DNA of 64,000 nt from a bacterium (GTDB lineage Bacteria > Patescibacteriota > Saccharimonadia > Saccharimonadales > UBA4665). The stretch is from positions 40,398 through 104,397 of the forward strand of contig JAJZNU010000004.1 of NCBI GenBank assembly GCA_021811625.1, read 5' to 3'. Shown in pieces: positions 51,707 to 61,063 of the stretch. Made by a program: the position numbers and the translations under genes. Numbering within the stretch: the stretch's first letter is position 1; each line of letters starts with the position of its first letter. The notes below the pieces were generated by a model. The model was not told the origin of the DNA. It did no database searches and saw nothing but the letters and a program-made list of their open reading frames with translations.

Positions 51707-51721
51707 TCAAAGGACTAATCG

Positions 51722-53527
51722 ATGAGCGTATTATCTGCCTCTACCCAGCAGAAAGTCGAAGATACTCTGATCCGCCGGCGGTTTTTAACTGCCGATGAAT
51801 TAGTCCGTCTAAAAGATGAGGCGGCCAAGAAGCACGTCCCATTCATGAGTCTATTAGTTAGCGAAGGACATGTAGATAATGAACAACTTGCTCACCTAAC
51901 CGCGGATGCCAATGGGCTGCCGTATGTAAACCTACTGAAAGCCAGAATCGCACCGGCCATCCTAGACCTTCTCTCTGAGGATATTGCCGAGAGATATATG
52001 GCGGTGCCTTTGGGAGAGATGCAACATCGACTGGTCGTTGCTATGCTTGATGCCGATAACGTTCAGGCAGTCGATTTCTTGAGCAATAAGATCGGACGCC
52101 CCCTAAAGGTCTATGCGGCTAGCGAGGAGGGTATCCGTCAGGTACTTAAGCAGTATCAACTACAACTTACTCAAGCCGAAGTGGGTGAGTTGAAAGCTAT
52201 GGAAGTTGCCGATCAAGCGCCCGTACAAAACAAAAAAAACCGTGGACTTTCATTGGCTAACGAACAAAATATCAAGACCATCGTTCAGGACTCACCTATA
52301 AGTAAAGCTCTATCAACCATATTGGAGTATGCTGCGAAGAACCGAGCCAGTGATGTGCACATCGAGCCATTGGAAAAAAGCCTGAAAATACGCTGTCGAA
52401 TAGACGGTGTTCTTAGGGAGATTATGGAACTACCCAAGTCTACCGAGCCGCCACTAATTTCTCGTATCAAAATTCTGTCTAACCTTAAGATTGACGAACA
52501 TCGTATCCCGCAGGACGGACAATCAACTCTCCGTCTGGGAGATAATGAGATTGATCTTCGTATCGCTATTGCTCCGGTAGTTTGGGGAGAGCAAGTTGTC
52601 ATACGACTTTTGGATAAGGGCGGTACTAGCCTGAAGTTGGAGGATATGGGTTACATTGGTCGTCCGCTACGAACCATTCGCAGTGCACTAACTCAGACCT
52701 CGGGCATGATTCTGACGAGTGGTCCTACCGGTTCGGGTAAGTCCACCTCTCTTTATGCGCTTCTTAAGGAAGTCAACAACGACTCAATCAATATAGTGAC
52801 GCTTGAAGATCCTGTTGAATACAAGATGCCCGGAATCAACCAGATCCAGGTTAATAATGAAGTCGGTCTGACGTTTGCGACCGGATTACGTTCGATACTT
52901 CGGCAAGACCCTAACATTATTATGGTGGGTGAGATTCGCGATAGAGAAACGGCTGAGTTGGCTGTTCAGTCTGCCTTGACTGGACACTTGGTTTTCAGCA
53001 CGCTTCACACCAATTCGGCGGCCGGGATTTTGCCTCGATTGCTGGATATGGGCGTTGAGCCGTTTCTGATCGCTTCTACCGTCCGCACCGTAATTGGTCA
53101 GCGCCTGGTTCGAAGGATTGGACCGGAACATGAAACATACCAATCTACTCCCGTAGAAGCGGCGAGCATAAAAGAAACGGTCGGGCACTTATTACCGGTC
53201 AACGAAGAAGAGCAGAAGAAGCTGGCCATAGACCTTGGATTCGAAAACTTGCCTCTTCAGGGCCAAAGCGCTTATACTTTAACCAAGGGTATCGATAGTA
53301 TCGATACTCCGGAGGGTTATAAAGGACGGCTGGGACTATACGAGGTATTCACGGTCTCCGAACAAATCCAAGAGCTTATTCTGAAACGGGCCACATCAGC
53401 GGAAATTCAAGCTGAAGCCCAGAAGCAGGGTATGGTGACGATGCGCGAAGATGGTTACCTTAAAGCGCTGGCGGGACTCACTACTATAGGTGAAGCCAAC
53501 AGAGTAGCAGCGGCGGACAATGCCTAA
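51722..53527 (+). CDS. pilB: Type IV pilus assembly ATPase PilB
   Basis: 601 aa; LTSGPTGSGKSTSLYALL, SDVHIEPLEKSLKIRCRIDGVL, TLEDPVEYKMPGINQIQVN. Confidence 0.95.
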   Translation: MSVLSASTQQKVEDTLIRRRFLTADELVRLKDEAAKKHVPFMSLLVSEGHVDNEQLAHLTADANGLPYVNLLKARIAPAILDLLSEDIAERYMAVPLGEMQHRLVVAMLDADNVQAVDFLSNKIGRPLKVYAASEEGIRQVLKQYQLQLTQAEVGELKAMEVADQAPVQNKKNRGLSLANEQNIKTIVQDSPISKALSTILEYAAKNRASDVHIEPLEKSLKIRCRIDGVLREIMELPKSTEPPLISRIKILSNLKIDEHRIPQDGQSTLRLGDNEIDLRIAIAPVVWGEQVVIRLLDKGGTSLKLEDMGYIGRPLRTIRSALTQTSGMILTSGPTGSGKSTSLYALLKEVNNDSINIVTLEDPVEYKMPGINQIQVNNEVGLTFATGLRSILRQDPNIIMVGEIRDRETAELAVQSALTGHLVFSTLHTNSAAGILPRLLDMGVEPFLIASTVRTVIGQRLVRRIGPEHETYQSTPVEAASIKETVGHLLPVNEEEQKKLAIDLGFENLPLQGQSAYTLTKGIDSIDTPEGYKGRLGLYEVFTVSEQIQELILKRATSAEIQAEAQKQGMVTMREDGYLKALAGLTTIGEANRVAAADNA

Positions 53528-53528
53528 A

Positions 53529-53627
53529 ATGGAAACAATAACAGAGAAGTACAAACGGGAAAAAAGGGTGGAACAAATTTATACAGCGATCAGCACTTAC
53601 CGTAGGACTCCAGGAGGTGACTACTGA
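53529..53627 (+). CDS. Possible 32 aa small ORF coupled to pilT
   Basis: METITEKYKREKRVEQIYTAISTYRRTPGGDY*, stop overlaps the pilT start as TGATG. Confidence 0.3.
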   Translation: METITEKYKREKRVEQIYTAISTYRRTPGGDY

Positions 53628-54694
53628 TGCAGGGACATCCCAGGATCGAGGTGTTACTCGAAGAGGTAGTCAGGCGTAAAGGGTCTGATCTACATTTGCA
53701 GGTTGGTTTACCGCCAATGACTAGAGTTGACGGGGCATTGGCGCCGGTAGCGGGGGCTGATATTCTAGACGAGGAGGCAGTTGAAGCTTTAGTCTTCGCC
53801 ATACTTGATGAGGACCAGAAACAGATATTACTAAAAGATAAGGAATTCGATTTTAGCTTTGCCTTTGGTGACCTTGGAAGATTCCGCGTGAATGCTTTCC
53901 ATGAACGAGGTAATCTTGCGGCTGCGCTTCGATACATCTCCAACGATATTCTAAGCATCGAGCAACTTGGCTTGCCACCGGTCGTGGCAAAATTTAGCAC
54001 TTACCCCCGAGGACTGGTACTAGTTACTGGGCCGACCGGCTCCGGTAAGTCAACAACACTGGCGGCCATGATCCACAAAATTAATCAGGAACAGGCCAAA
54101 CACATTATTACTATAGAAGATCCAATCGAGTATGCTCACCGGTCACAAAAGTCGGTTATTGTCCAGCGCGAAGTGCACTATGACACCTACTCTTTCTCGG
54201 CAGCTCTACGCTCTGCTCTCCGTGAAGATCCAGACGTAGTTTTAATTGGAGAAATGCGCGACCTAGAGACGATAGCGAGTGCTATCACGATAGCTGAAAC
54301 AGGGCACCTGGTATTGGCTACGCTTCATACCAACTCGGCCTCTCAATCAATTGACCGTATGATTGACGTTTTCCCGCCGCATCAGCAACCACAAATCCGT
54401 TCGCAGCTGGCTAACATACTAATGGCCATCTGTTCCCAGCGCCTGTTGCCGGCGATAGGGGGCGGCAGAGTGGCTGCTGCCGAGATCTTAGTCACTACTC
54501 CGGCAGTTCGCAACATAATCCGGGAGGGCAAAAGCCATCAACTTGAGGCCGTAATCCAAACCGGTGCAGAGCACGGTATGCAATCTATGGATAAAACGCT
54601 GGTTAGCATGGTAAGGTCGGGGACTATAACTTATGATCAGGCTAGGGATTGCGCAGTTGATCCAGAAGAACTAGATAGACTTATGAGGGAATAA
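53627..54694 (+). CDS. pilT: Twitching motility ATPase PilT
   Basis: 355 aa; VTGPTGSGKSTTLAAMI, ITIEDPIEYAH, LIGEMRDLETI. Confidence 0.95.
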   Translation: MQGHPRIEVLLEEVVRRKGSDLHLQVGLPPMTRVDGALAPVAGADILDEEAVEALVFAILDEDQKQILLKDKEFDFSFAFGDLGRFRVNAFHERGNLAAALRYISNDILSIEQLGLPPVVAKFSTYPRGLVLVTGPTGSGKSTTLAAMIHKINQEQAKHIITIEDPIEYAHRSQKSVIVQREVHYDTYSFSAALRSALREDPDVVLIGEMRDLETIASAITIAETGHLVLATLHTNSASQSIDRMIDVFPPHQQPQIRSQLANILMAICSQRLLPAIGGGRVAAAEILVTTPAVRNIIREGKSHQLEAVIQTGAEHGMQSMDKTLVSMVRSGTITYDQARDCAVDPEELDRLMRE

Positions 54695-54720
54695 ATGATG
54701 ACAATACAGAGGCGAACGAC

Positions 54721-55953
54721 ATGCTGACATATCATTACACAGCTCGTAACCCGTCCACCGGGCAAAAGGTTCAAGCTGATGTTGAAGCTGATAACGAACT
54801 AGCTGCTGCCAAACTAATCCGTAAAGAAGGCCTCGTACCCATAGACATTAAGTCGGCTGATGCCGGCTTAGGTGGTCTTACTAAAAAGCTCAACCATGTA
54901 AAAGCTAAAGATCGGGTCCTATTCTCACGACAACTGGCGACACTTATAAATGCTGGTCTCCCGATAATTCAGAGCCTTCGCAGTGTGGGTGATCAGACTC
55001 AGAACAAACCATTAAAATTGATCATTAGCAAAGTAGTAACCGACGTTGAATCCGGCTCAACACTGGCTAAATCCTTAAGGAAGTATCCCAAAGTGTTCAG
55101 TGCCGTTTATGTTAGCTTGGTCGAAGCAGGGGAGACCTCAGGTACTCTAGATAAATCATTGGAAAGATTGGCCGTTCAGCAGGAAAAAGATGCTGATATC
55201 GTGAGTAAAATCCGTGGTGCTATGACATACCCGATCATAGTTGTTCTGGTCATGGGAGCAGTATTAGCCTTCATGCTTGTTAAAGTTTTGCCTCAGGTAC
55301 AAACACTATATGCCGGTCTCCCCGGAGCCCAGCTGCCGTTTATAACCACGATATTATTGTCGTTGTCGCATTTTGTTACCAAGTTCTGGTGGGTTGTCAT
55401 CCTCCTGATAGTTGTAGGTGTTATTGCTCTCTTGCGGTGGAGTAAAACCTCCAGCGGCAAAAAAGTCTTTGATAGGTTTAAAATGCGCGCTGGACCTATT
55501 GGGAAACTGTACATGAAAGTATACATGGCTCGCTTTTCTCGTACTGCGTCGACCCTGGTTGCTAGCGGTGTCCCGATTATCCAGGTGCTAGATATTACCG
55601 GAGAAGCCGTAGATAACGTGTACATAAAGGAGTCACTGCGCAAAGCAACCGAGAAAATTAAGGCGGGGAAGGCTCTGAGTGTAACGCTGCAAGATGATCC
55701 GAATTTTCTAAGCTTGGTGCCGCAGATGCTGAGCATTGGTGAAGAGTCCGGCTCAATGGAGCAAATGCTAGAGAGAGCTGCTGAGTATTACGAGAAGGAG
55801 GTTGACAACGAAGTCGCCTCAATTTCCTCCATCATTGAGCCAATACTCATGATTGTCTTGGGTGTTGTGGCTCTTATTATTGTTGCAGCTGTACTGCTCC
55901 CCATCTATGGTCTTGCTAACCAAGGACTGGGAAGTGGGTCCGGAGGGGTATAA
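54721..55953 (+). CDS. pilC: Type IV pilus inner membrane platform protein PilC
   Basis: FSRQLATLINAGLPIIQSLR, GEESGSMEQMLERAAEYYEKEVDNEV. Confidence 0.95.
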   Translation: MLTYHYTARNPSTGQKVQADVEADNELAAAKLIRKEGLVPIDIKSADAGLGGLTKKLNHVKAKDRVLFSRQLATLINAGLPIIQSLRSVGDQTQNKPLKLIISKVVTDVESGSTLAKSLRKYPKVFSAVYVSLVEAGETSGTLDKSLERLAVQQEKDADIVSKIRGAMTYPIIVVLVMGAVLAFMLVKVLPQVQTLYAGLPGAQLPFITTILLSLSHFVTKFWWVVILLIVVGVIALLRWSKTSSGKKVFDRFKMRAGPIGKLYMKVYMARFSRTASTLVASGVPIIQVLDITGEAVDNVYIKESLRKATEKIKAGKALSVTLQDDPNFLSLVPQMLSIGEESGSMEQMLERAAEYYEKEVDNEVASISSIIEPILMIVLGVVALIIVAAVLLPIYGLANQGLGSGSGGV

Positions 55954-56058
55954 CCGTTCCGGCATTACTGTGGATAAGTATTTGCTATTCGTAACGGTTA
56001 TCTGTATTATCCAAGCATAAGCTAAATATTTAAATGCGCAAAGGGGGCATTTGCACAA

Positions 56059-56594
56059 TGTTACAAGGATTGTATCAACAAAATAAAAAACAAGAAGGCT
56101 TTACTATAATCGAAGTCCTGATTGTCTTGGCAATAGCTGGATTGATTATGCTTATAGTCTTCCTGGCTGTTCCGGCGCTTCAGCGAAACACTCGTAATAC
56201 TGGCCGCAAGAACGATGCCAGCAGGATCGCGACCGCCGTCAACGACTTTGTTTCAAATAACTCAGGTACTCTACCCAGTACAGTAGCTGATTGTCAGACG
56301 GTCATGAATGACGCGGGCACGCTGTCTCAGTATACTGATTACAAAGGTGCGAATAACGGGTGTGTTACGTCTTTAGGTACACCGGCAGCTAATGCTCTGG
56401 ATATTGAGGCGGTAACGTCAAGTGGTAACGCACCTAATCCACCAGCTGTGAATGAGCTTATACTATATACCTCTGCACAGTGTGGTAGTTCACAAGGAGC
56501 ATATACACTTGGTACTCCTCGTCAAGCAGCTTTAATGTACTCAATGGAGTCTGCTGGTGGTGGATATCAATGGGCATGTCTCGACGCTCAATAG
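56059..56594 (+). CDS. pilA: Type IV major pilin-like protein
   Basis: Start ATG 56059; QEGFTIIEVLIVLAIAGLIMLIVFLAVPALQRNTRNTGRKNDASRIATAVNDF. Confidence 0.85.
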
Positions 56595-56679
56595 TAAGAT
56601 AACTAGATTCAAGAGCGTTAGTTTAAGGGGGTCTCAGAAAACAGAGATCCCCTTTGTTCTATGGTAATATAAGACCCGT

Positions 56680-57510
56680 ATGTTAGCATACATATTGCTG
56701 ATAACGGGACTGATTTTTGGAAGTTTTATTGGGGCATTGGTTTGGCGCGTACGTGAAACAAGTGTGGGTATAATTAGTAGCTCGAAACAAACTTCTGTTA
56801 ACCTCTCGATAGTCAAGGGACGTAGTGTGTGCCCAAATTGCTATCATTTGCTTCATCCAAGGGATCTGATTCCCGTTTTTAGTTGGCTAACCCTAAGAGG
56901 AAAATGCCGCTATTGTCACAAACCCATCTCAGGAATATATCCAATTCTAGAACTGTTAACAGCTGGTCTATTCGTATTTTCATATTACTTCTGGCCGGCT
57001 ACTTTGCGCGGTATAGGGTCGTTCGTGTTTATTACCTGGCTAATAATTCTTGTTGGTCTAATTGCATTATTGATATACGATGCAAAATGGTTTCTACTTC
57101 CCAACAGAATCGTGTACCCGCTTACAGTTATTGCTGTCTTGCGACTGGGTATTGTTGCGATCTGGAATCATGATGTGTCAAGCCAGCTTCTAGGTGCATT
57201 GAGCGGAATCATACTAATTTCCGGCACATTCTTGGTGTTGTATCATATTTCCAAGGGTAGCTGGATTGGCGGCGGTGACGTTAAGCTCGGAGTGCTGCTT
57301 GGGATTCTTGTCGGCGGTCCCCTGAATAGTATCTTACTTCTAGTTATTAGCTCATCCGTGGGCACAGTTTATGCTCTACCTATGGTAGTCAGTGGTAAAG
57401 CTAGTCGTAAAACTCAAGTACCATTCGGACCTTTTCTTATTATCGGTGCGATTGTAGTGACACTATTCGGTACGTCAATTACACATTGGTACAGACACCT
57501 CTATATTTAG
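56680..57510 (+). CDS. pilD: Prepilin peptidase
   Basis: GSFIGALVWRV, CPNC...CRYC, IYDAKWFLLPNRIVYPL, GGGDVKLGVLLG. Confidence 0.94.
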   Translation: MLAYILLITGLIFGSFIGALVWRVRETSVGIISSSKQTSVNLSIVKGRSVCPNCYHLLHPRDLIPVFSWLTLRGKCRYCHKPISGIYPILELLTAGLFVFSYYFWPATLRGIGSFVFITWLIILVGLIALLIYDAKWFLLPNRIVYPLTVIAVLRLGIVAIWNHDVSSQLLGALSGIILISGTFLVLYHISKGSWIGGGDVKLGVLLGILVGGPLNSILLLVISSSVGTVYALPMVVSGKASRKTQVPFGPFLIIGAIVVTLFGTSITHWYRHLYI

Positions 57511-57526
57511 ACTCTTGACCGAAGAA

Positions 57527-57540
57527 GCTTATGGTATAAT
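57527..57540 (+). promoter_or_regulatory. Extended -10 promoter of minor pilin gene (GCTTATGGTATAAT)
   Basis: TATAAT ends 10 nt before ATG 57551; identical 14-mer upstream of pilM. Confidence 0.65.
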
Positions 57541-57550
57541 TTAAACTGTT

Positions 57551-58525
57551 ATGAAAGGCAACCCCCGGCCAGCCGGGTTTACTATTATAGAGGTCATGAT
57601 TGTACTGGGGGTTTCTGGAATTTTATTTCTGGCTGCCGCCCTCATGATAGCTGGACGACAGAACCGAACAGGTTTTACTACCTCAATTCAGTCCTTCAAA
57701 GCTGAGATGCAACAAGTAGCAAATGACGTTGCGAATGGCTATTACCCCGGATTCAGCAATTTTAGTTGTTCCCAGGGAGGGACTCCACCAACAGGACAAC
57801 CCATACTGAGCTACCCGGGGACTCAATCTCAGGGTACCAACGGTGGGCTGTCAACCTACACTGATACCTTGCAAGGGTGCAGTTTTTTGGGGAAGGCAAT
57901 TCAGTTTGGAGTAAATACTTCTGACTCGTCACTCATTAATATATATCCAGTGGTTGGTAATCTGGAGAGCGTAGATGGCTTACCAACAGAAGGGCTGTCG
58001 GGCTCTTATCCGGTTTTGTTAGCGCAAAGCGGATTTGGTACGCCAAATGCTAACTTTGCAACCACTGAATTTATCGAGCAGTACAATCTGCAGTATGGTC
58101 TTAATGTCGCCTGGATGTGTTACAGCATGTCGCCAAGCTCTTCTTGTGATGCTTCGTCTTACGACAACCAGAGCATGTCACACTATCAGACCGCAGTGAT
58201 TGTCTTTTCTACTAATCAGTCTAATGCCGGCAGTGGGGCAAACCAGTCTTTTGGAACCCAACAATTAGCTTTTGCTCCGATACCCGGCACAACACTCGGA
58301 CAACAGCCTACATCCACGGTCGATACGGTGAATAATTATTTGGATAATCCTACACCTAACGATCCTACTGGTTATAATGGCATCTTGATTAACCCTCCTG
58401 GTGGAATATCGGTCTGTGTGGCTGACTCAACGACTAATGAGTCGGGTCTGCTAACAATCGGCGGTAATAATCGGGCGGCCCAGATAAGTATGACCATTCA
58501 CGATGGGAGTACTGATTGCTCATGA
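57551..58525 (+). CDS. Minor pilin-like protein
   Basis: PAGFTIIEVMIVLGVSGILFLAAALMI; 324 aa. Confidence 0.8.
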   Translation: MKGNPRPAGFTIIEVMIVLGVSGILFLAAALMIAGRQNRTGFTTSIQSFKAEMQQVANDVANGYYPGFSNFSCSQGGTPPTGQPILSYPGTQSQGTNGGLSTYTDTLQGCSFLGKAIQFGVNTSDSSLINIYPVVGNLESVDGLPTEGLSGSYPVLLAQSGFGTPNANFATTEFIEQYNLQYGLNVAWMCYSMSPSSSCDASSYDNQSMSHYQTAVIVFSTNQSNAGSGANQSFGTQQLAFAPIPGTTLGQQPTSTVDTVNNYLDNPTPNDPTGYNGILINPPGGISVCVADSTTNESGLLTIGGNNRAAQISMTIHDGSTDCS

Positions 58526-60261
58526 AAACTCCTTTGAATGCAGACGGTGATACCATAATCGAAGTTCTTATCGCAACATCAATTATAGGTATGATCGTGG
58601 TAACTGGATTTGCAGGGGCTAACTCCAATCAGAGCGTAGAACTCCAGACACAGGAAAGAGGGGGCGCGTTACAACTAGCACAGACTCAAATCGAGGAGGT
58701 GCGAACGCTGATAGATAATGGCTCCATTACGCTAGGGAGAGCACCGGCTAACGGTGATTTCTGCATCGATAATAGCACCTCGCCCCCGAGTGTTATTGCT
58801 ACTTCATCTGGTCCTGGAAACACTTGTAACTTTAGTGCTTCAAATATGTTATCTTCCGTAACACCGAATTATCATGTATATCTTTCCGATGTTTCAGGAA
58901 ACTGGACTCAAATTCAAGCTTCGGCACAGTGGTATAAAGCCGGAGGTAGCGGCCGGGAAAGCCTTTCTCTGCAGTATCGATTTTATCCGTCGAGTATGGC
59001 ATCTTCTATACCACTAGCTCAGGGCGATGCCCCCTCATGCACGCTTAGTCTCAGCTCAAATGCGTTTTACACTGCGGGTACACATTCAGCCACAGCAACA
59101 CTACAATTTTCTAACTACCCGGATACTCCATGGAATATTTCGCTTTCATCGAGTTCATCTTCATCGAGATTGTTGTCATCACTTTCCGGTACTGGACCGT
59201 TTCCGGGGGTACCTGATGGTCAGACGTCTACCTTCACACTAACAACGGCTAGCAGTAATAGTCCAGCTACCTATACCGCAACTGTCGAGGATTATCGTGG
59301 ACAGAGCATGTGTTCGGCAACCATAGCTGTTACCCCAACTATTTCAGATAATTTCGATCGGCCCGACACGGGAACACTAGGTAGCACTAGTGTCGGGCAA
59401 GTACCATGGGTTAATCTAGGTGGGTCGTCGTGGTCAACAACCACGAATGGTGGTGGGCAGGCTATTACCAGCACTCCTGATTATAATAATCCAGCGGCTA
59501 TTGTGCAGCTGGGAGATCCAAACGCAACAGCATCCATTGGCATAAGCAGCAATGGGGGTAACGATGCACTCATTCTTAGGGCACTAGGATCAAGTGACTA
59601 CTTGAGGTTGAGATCTCAGATTATCGCATCTCCGTACTCCTATTTGGTACAGACTGGATCTCAGCAAAATTCCGGGCCAGTCTGCCCTCCAGGACAGGGC
59701 TGTTCGTCTAGCACCACTAGCAACACCACGTTTTCGTATGGATGGGTTGGCTCGGGTTACTATCATTCTTCAACCCCTCAGAACTACGGCGGCGGAGCCT
59801 GCAATAGCAACAACGTTGGCGCCACAGAGAGTAGCTCGAGCCCCGCATACGACAGCAATGGCCATCCACGTGGGTATAATGTTGATGTGTCGACGTGTGA
59901 AATAACGGGCAGCTCGACCACCTATACGACAACATATTACTGGACTACTTATACATATACGACGGAATCCGGAGTTAATTATTCAGATTATCTGTTACTT
60001 GAGGAAGTTGTTAACGGCTCAAGTGTTAGCGTTCTTGATAATGCCCTGGTAGGTTATAGCCCTTATGGCCCGAGTACTTTAAAGGGTGTGGTGTCGGGAA
60101 ACAACATAACGGCCTATACGAATCTAAGCGGCTCGCCGGCTTTCTCTTATTCCACCTCCATCGATTCTACGGGATCAGGGTTTGGTATTGGTAGAGGGGC
60201 AGGGTCGTCACCTGGCTACACGAGCAGCGATTTAAACAATTTTATTGTACAAGGTCAATGA
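58522..60261 (+). CDS. Minor pilin-like protein with C-terminal LamG/ConA-like domain
   Basis: ADGDTIIEVLIATSIIGMIVVTGF; DNFDRPDTGTLGSTSVGQVPW...; start at ATG 58522. Confidence 0.75.
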   Translation: MKTPLNADGDTIIEVLIATSIIGMIVVTGFAGANSNQSVELQTQERGGALQLAQTQIEEVRTLIDNGSITLGRAPANGDFCIDNSTSPPSVIATSSGPGNTCNFSASNMLSSVTPNYHVYLSDVSGNWTQIQASAQWYKAGGSGRESLSLQYRFYPSSMASSIPLAQGDAPSCTLSLSSNAFYTAGTHSATATLQFSNYPDTPWNISLSSSSSSSRLLSSLSGTGPFPGVPDGQTSTFTLTTASSNSPATYTATVEDYRGQSMCSATIAVTPTISDNFDRPDTGTLGSTSVGQVPWVNLGGSSWSTTTNGGGQAITSTPDYNNPAAIVQLGDPNATASIGISSNGGNDALILRALGSSDYLRLRSQIIASPYSYLVQTGSQQNSGPVCPPGQGCSSSTTSNTTFSYGWVGSGYYHSSTPQNYGGGACNSNNVGATESSSSPAYDSNGHPRGYNVDVSTCEITGSSTTYTTTYYWTTYTYTTESGVNYSDYLLLEEVVNGSSVSVLDNALVGYSPYGPSTLKGVVSGNNITAYTNLSGSPAFSYSTSIDSTGSGFGIGRGAGSSPGYTSSDLNNFIVQGQ

Positions 60262-60275
60262 GGTTAAAATAGCCA

Positions 60276-61034
60276 ATGCGATTGAATATACCCCAATTTT
60301 TGCAATCAGAAACATGTTTCCCGGACACTGCCTGGGAGGGAGACGGTCAATCAGGTTTTACCATAGTCGAGCTATTAGTGGCAACGGCAGTATTTGGAAC
60401 AGTAATGATTCTGTTGACATTCGGAATTATCCAGATATCCGATGTTTATTATAAAGGGGTTACCATATCGTCAACTCAGAACGCGGCCCGAAATATCATG
60501 GCGGATATATCGCAGAGTATCGAGTATAGTGGCGGGCAAGTAGGTACAACGCTTACGACCAATGCCGTTGCGGGCAAGACCTACGGTTTTTGCATCGGCA
60601 GCGAGGCGTATTATTACCAACTTGGTTACGAAGTTGAAAATTCTCCTACCACCGGTCAGGCGTACCATGGCCTAGTTATTGCCGATAACGATCTCGGGGC
60701 TTGCCCGATACCGATACCACCCGATCCCTCTAATCCCAATACTCCCTATGATTTTGCTAATCATAGTTCGGGTAATTCCGTTCCACCGGGCGGACAAGAG
60801 ATGCTAGGCCAAAATATGAGGCTGAGTAAACTTACAATTACACCTGGTTCAATAATGGGTCTTTACAATATAGATGTCCAGGTAACATACGGCGCTGATG
60901 ATTTACTCAATAATGCGACTACCGTTAACGGTGGTTTGTCGGGGGAAGTGGTGACAAATTGCAAGGGTGAAGTGGGGCAACAATTCTGTGCGACTTCTGA
61001 ATTGCAAGCAACGGTTGAAAAACGGATTAACTAA
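60276..61034 (+). CDS. Minor pilin-like protein (PilW-like position)
   Basis: QSGFTIVELLVATAVFGTVMILLTFGIIQISDVYY; 252 aa. Confidence 0.75.
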   Translation: MRLNIPQFLQSETCFPDTAWEGDGQSGFTIVELLVATAVFGTVMILLTFGIIQISDVYYKGVTISSTQNAARNIMADISQSIEYSGGQVGTTLTTNAVAGKTYGFCIGSEAYYYQLGYEVENSPTTGQAYHGLVIADNDLGACPIPIPPDPSNPNTPYDFANHSSGNSVPPGGQEMLGQNMRLSKLTITPGSIMGLYNIDVQVTYGADDLLNNATTVNGGLSGEVVTNCKGEVGQQFCATSELQATVEKRIN

Positions 61035-61063
61035 GATAAAATGAGAGCATAATAGCATAAGCA

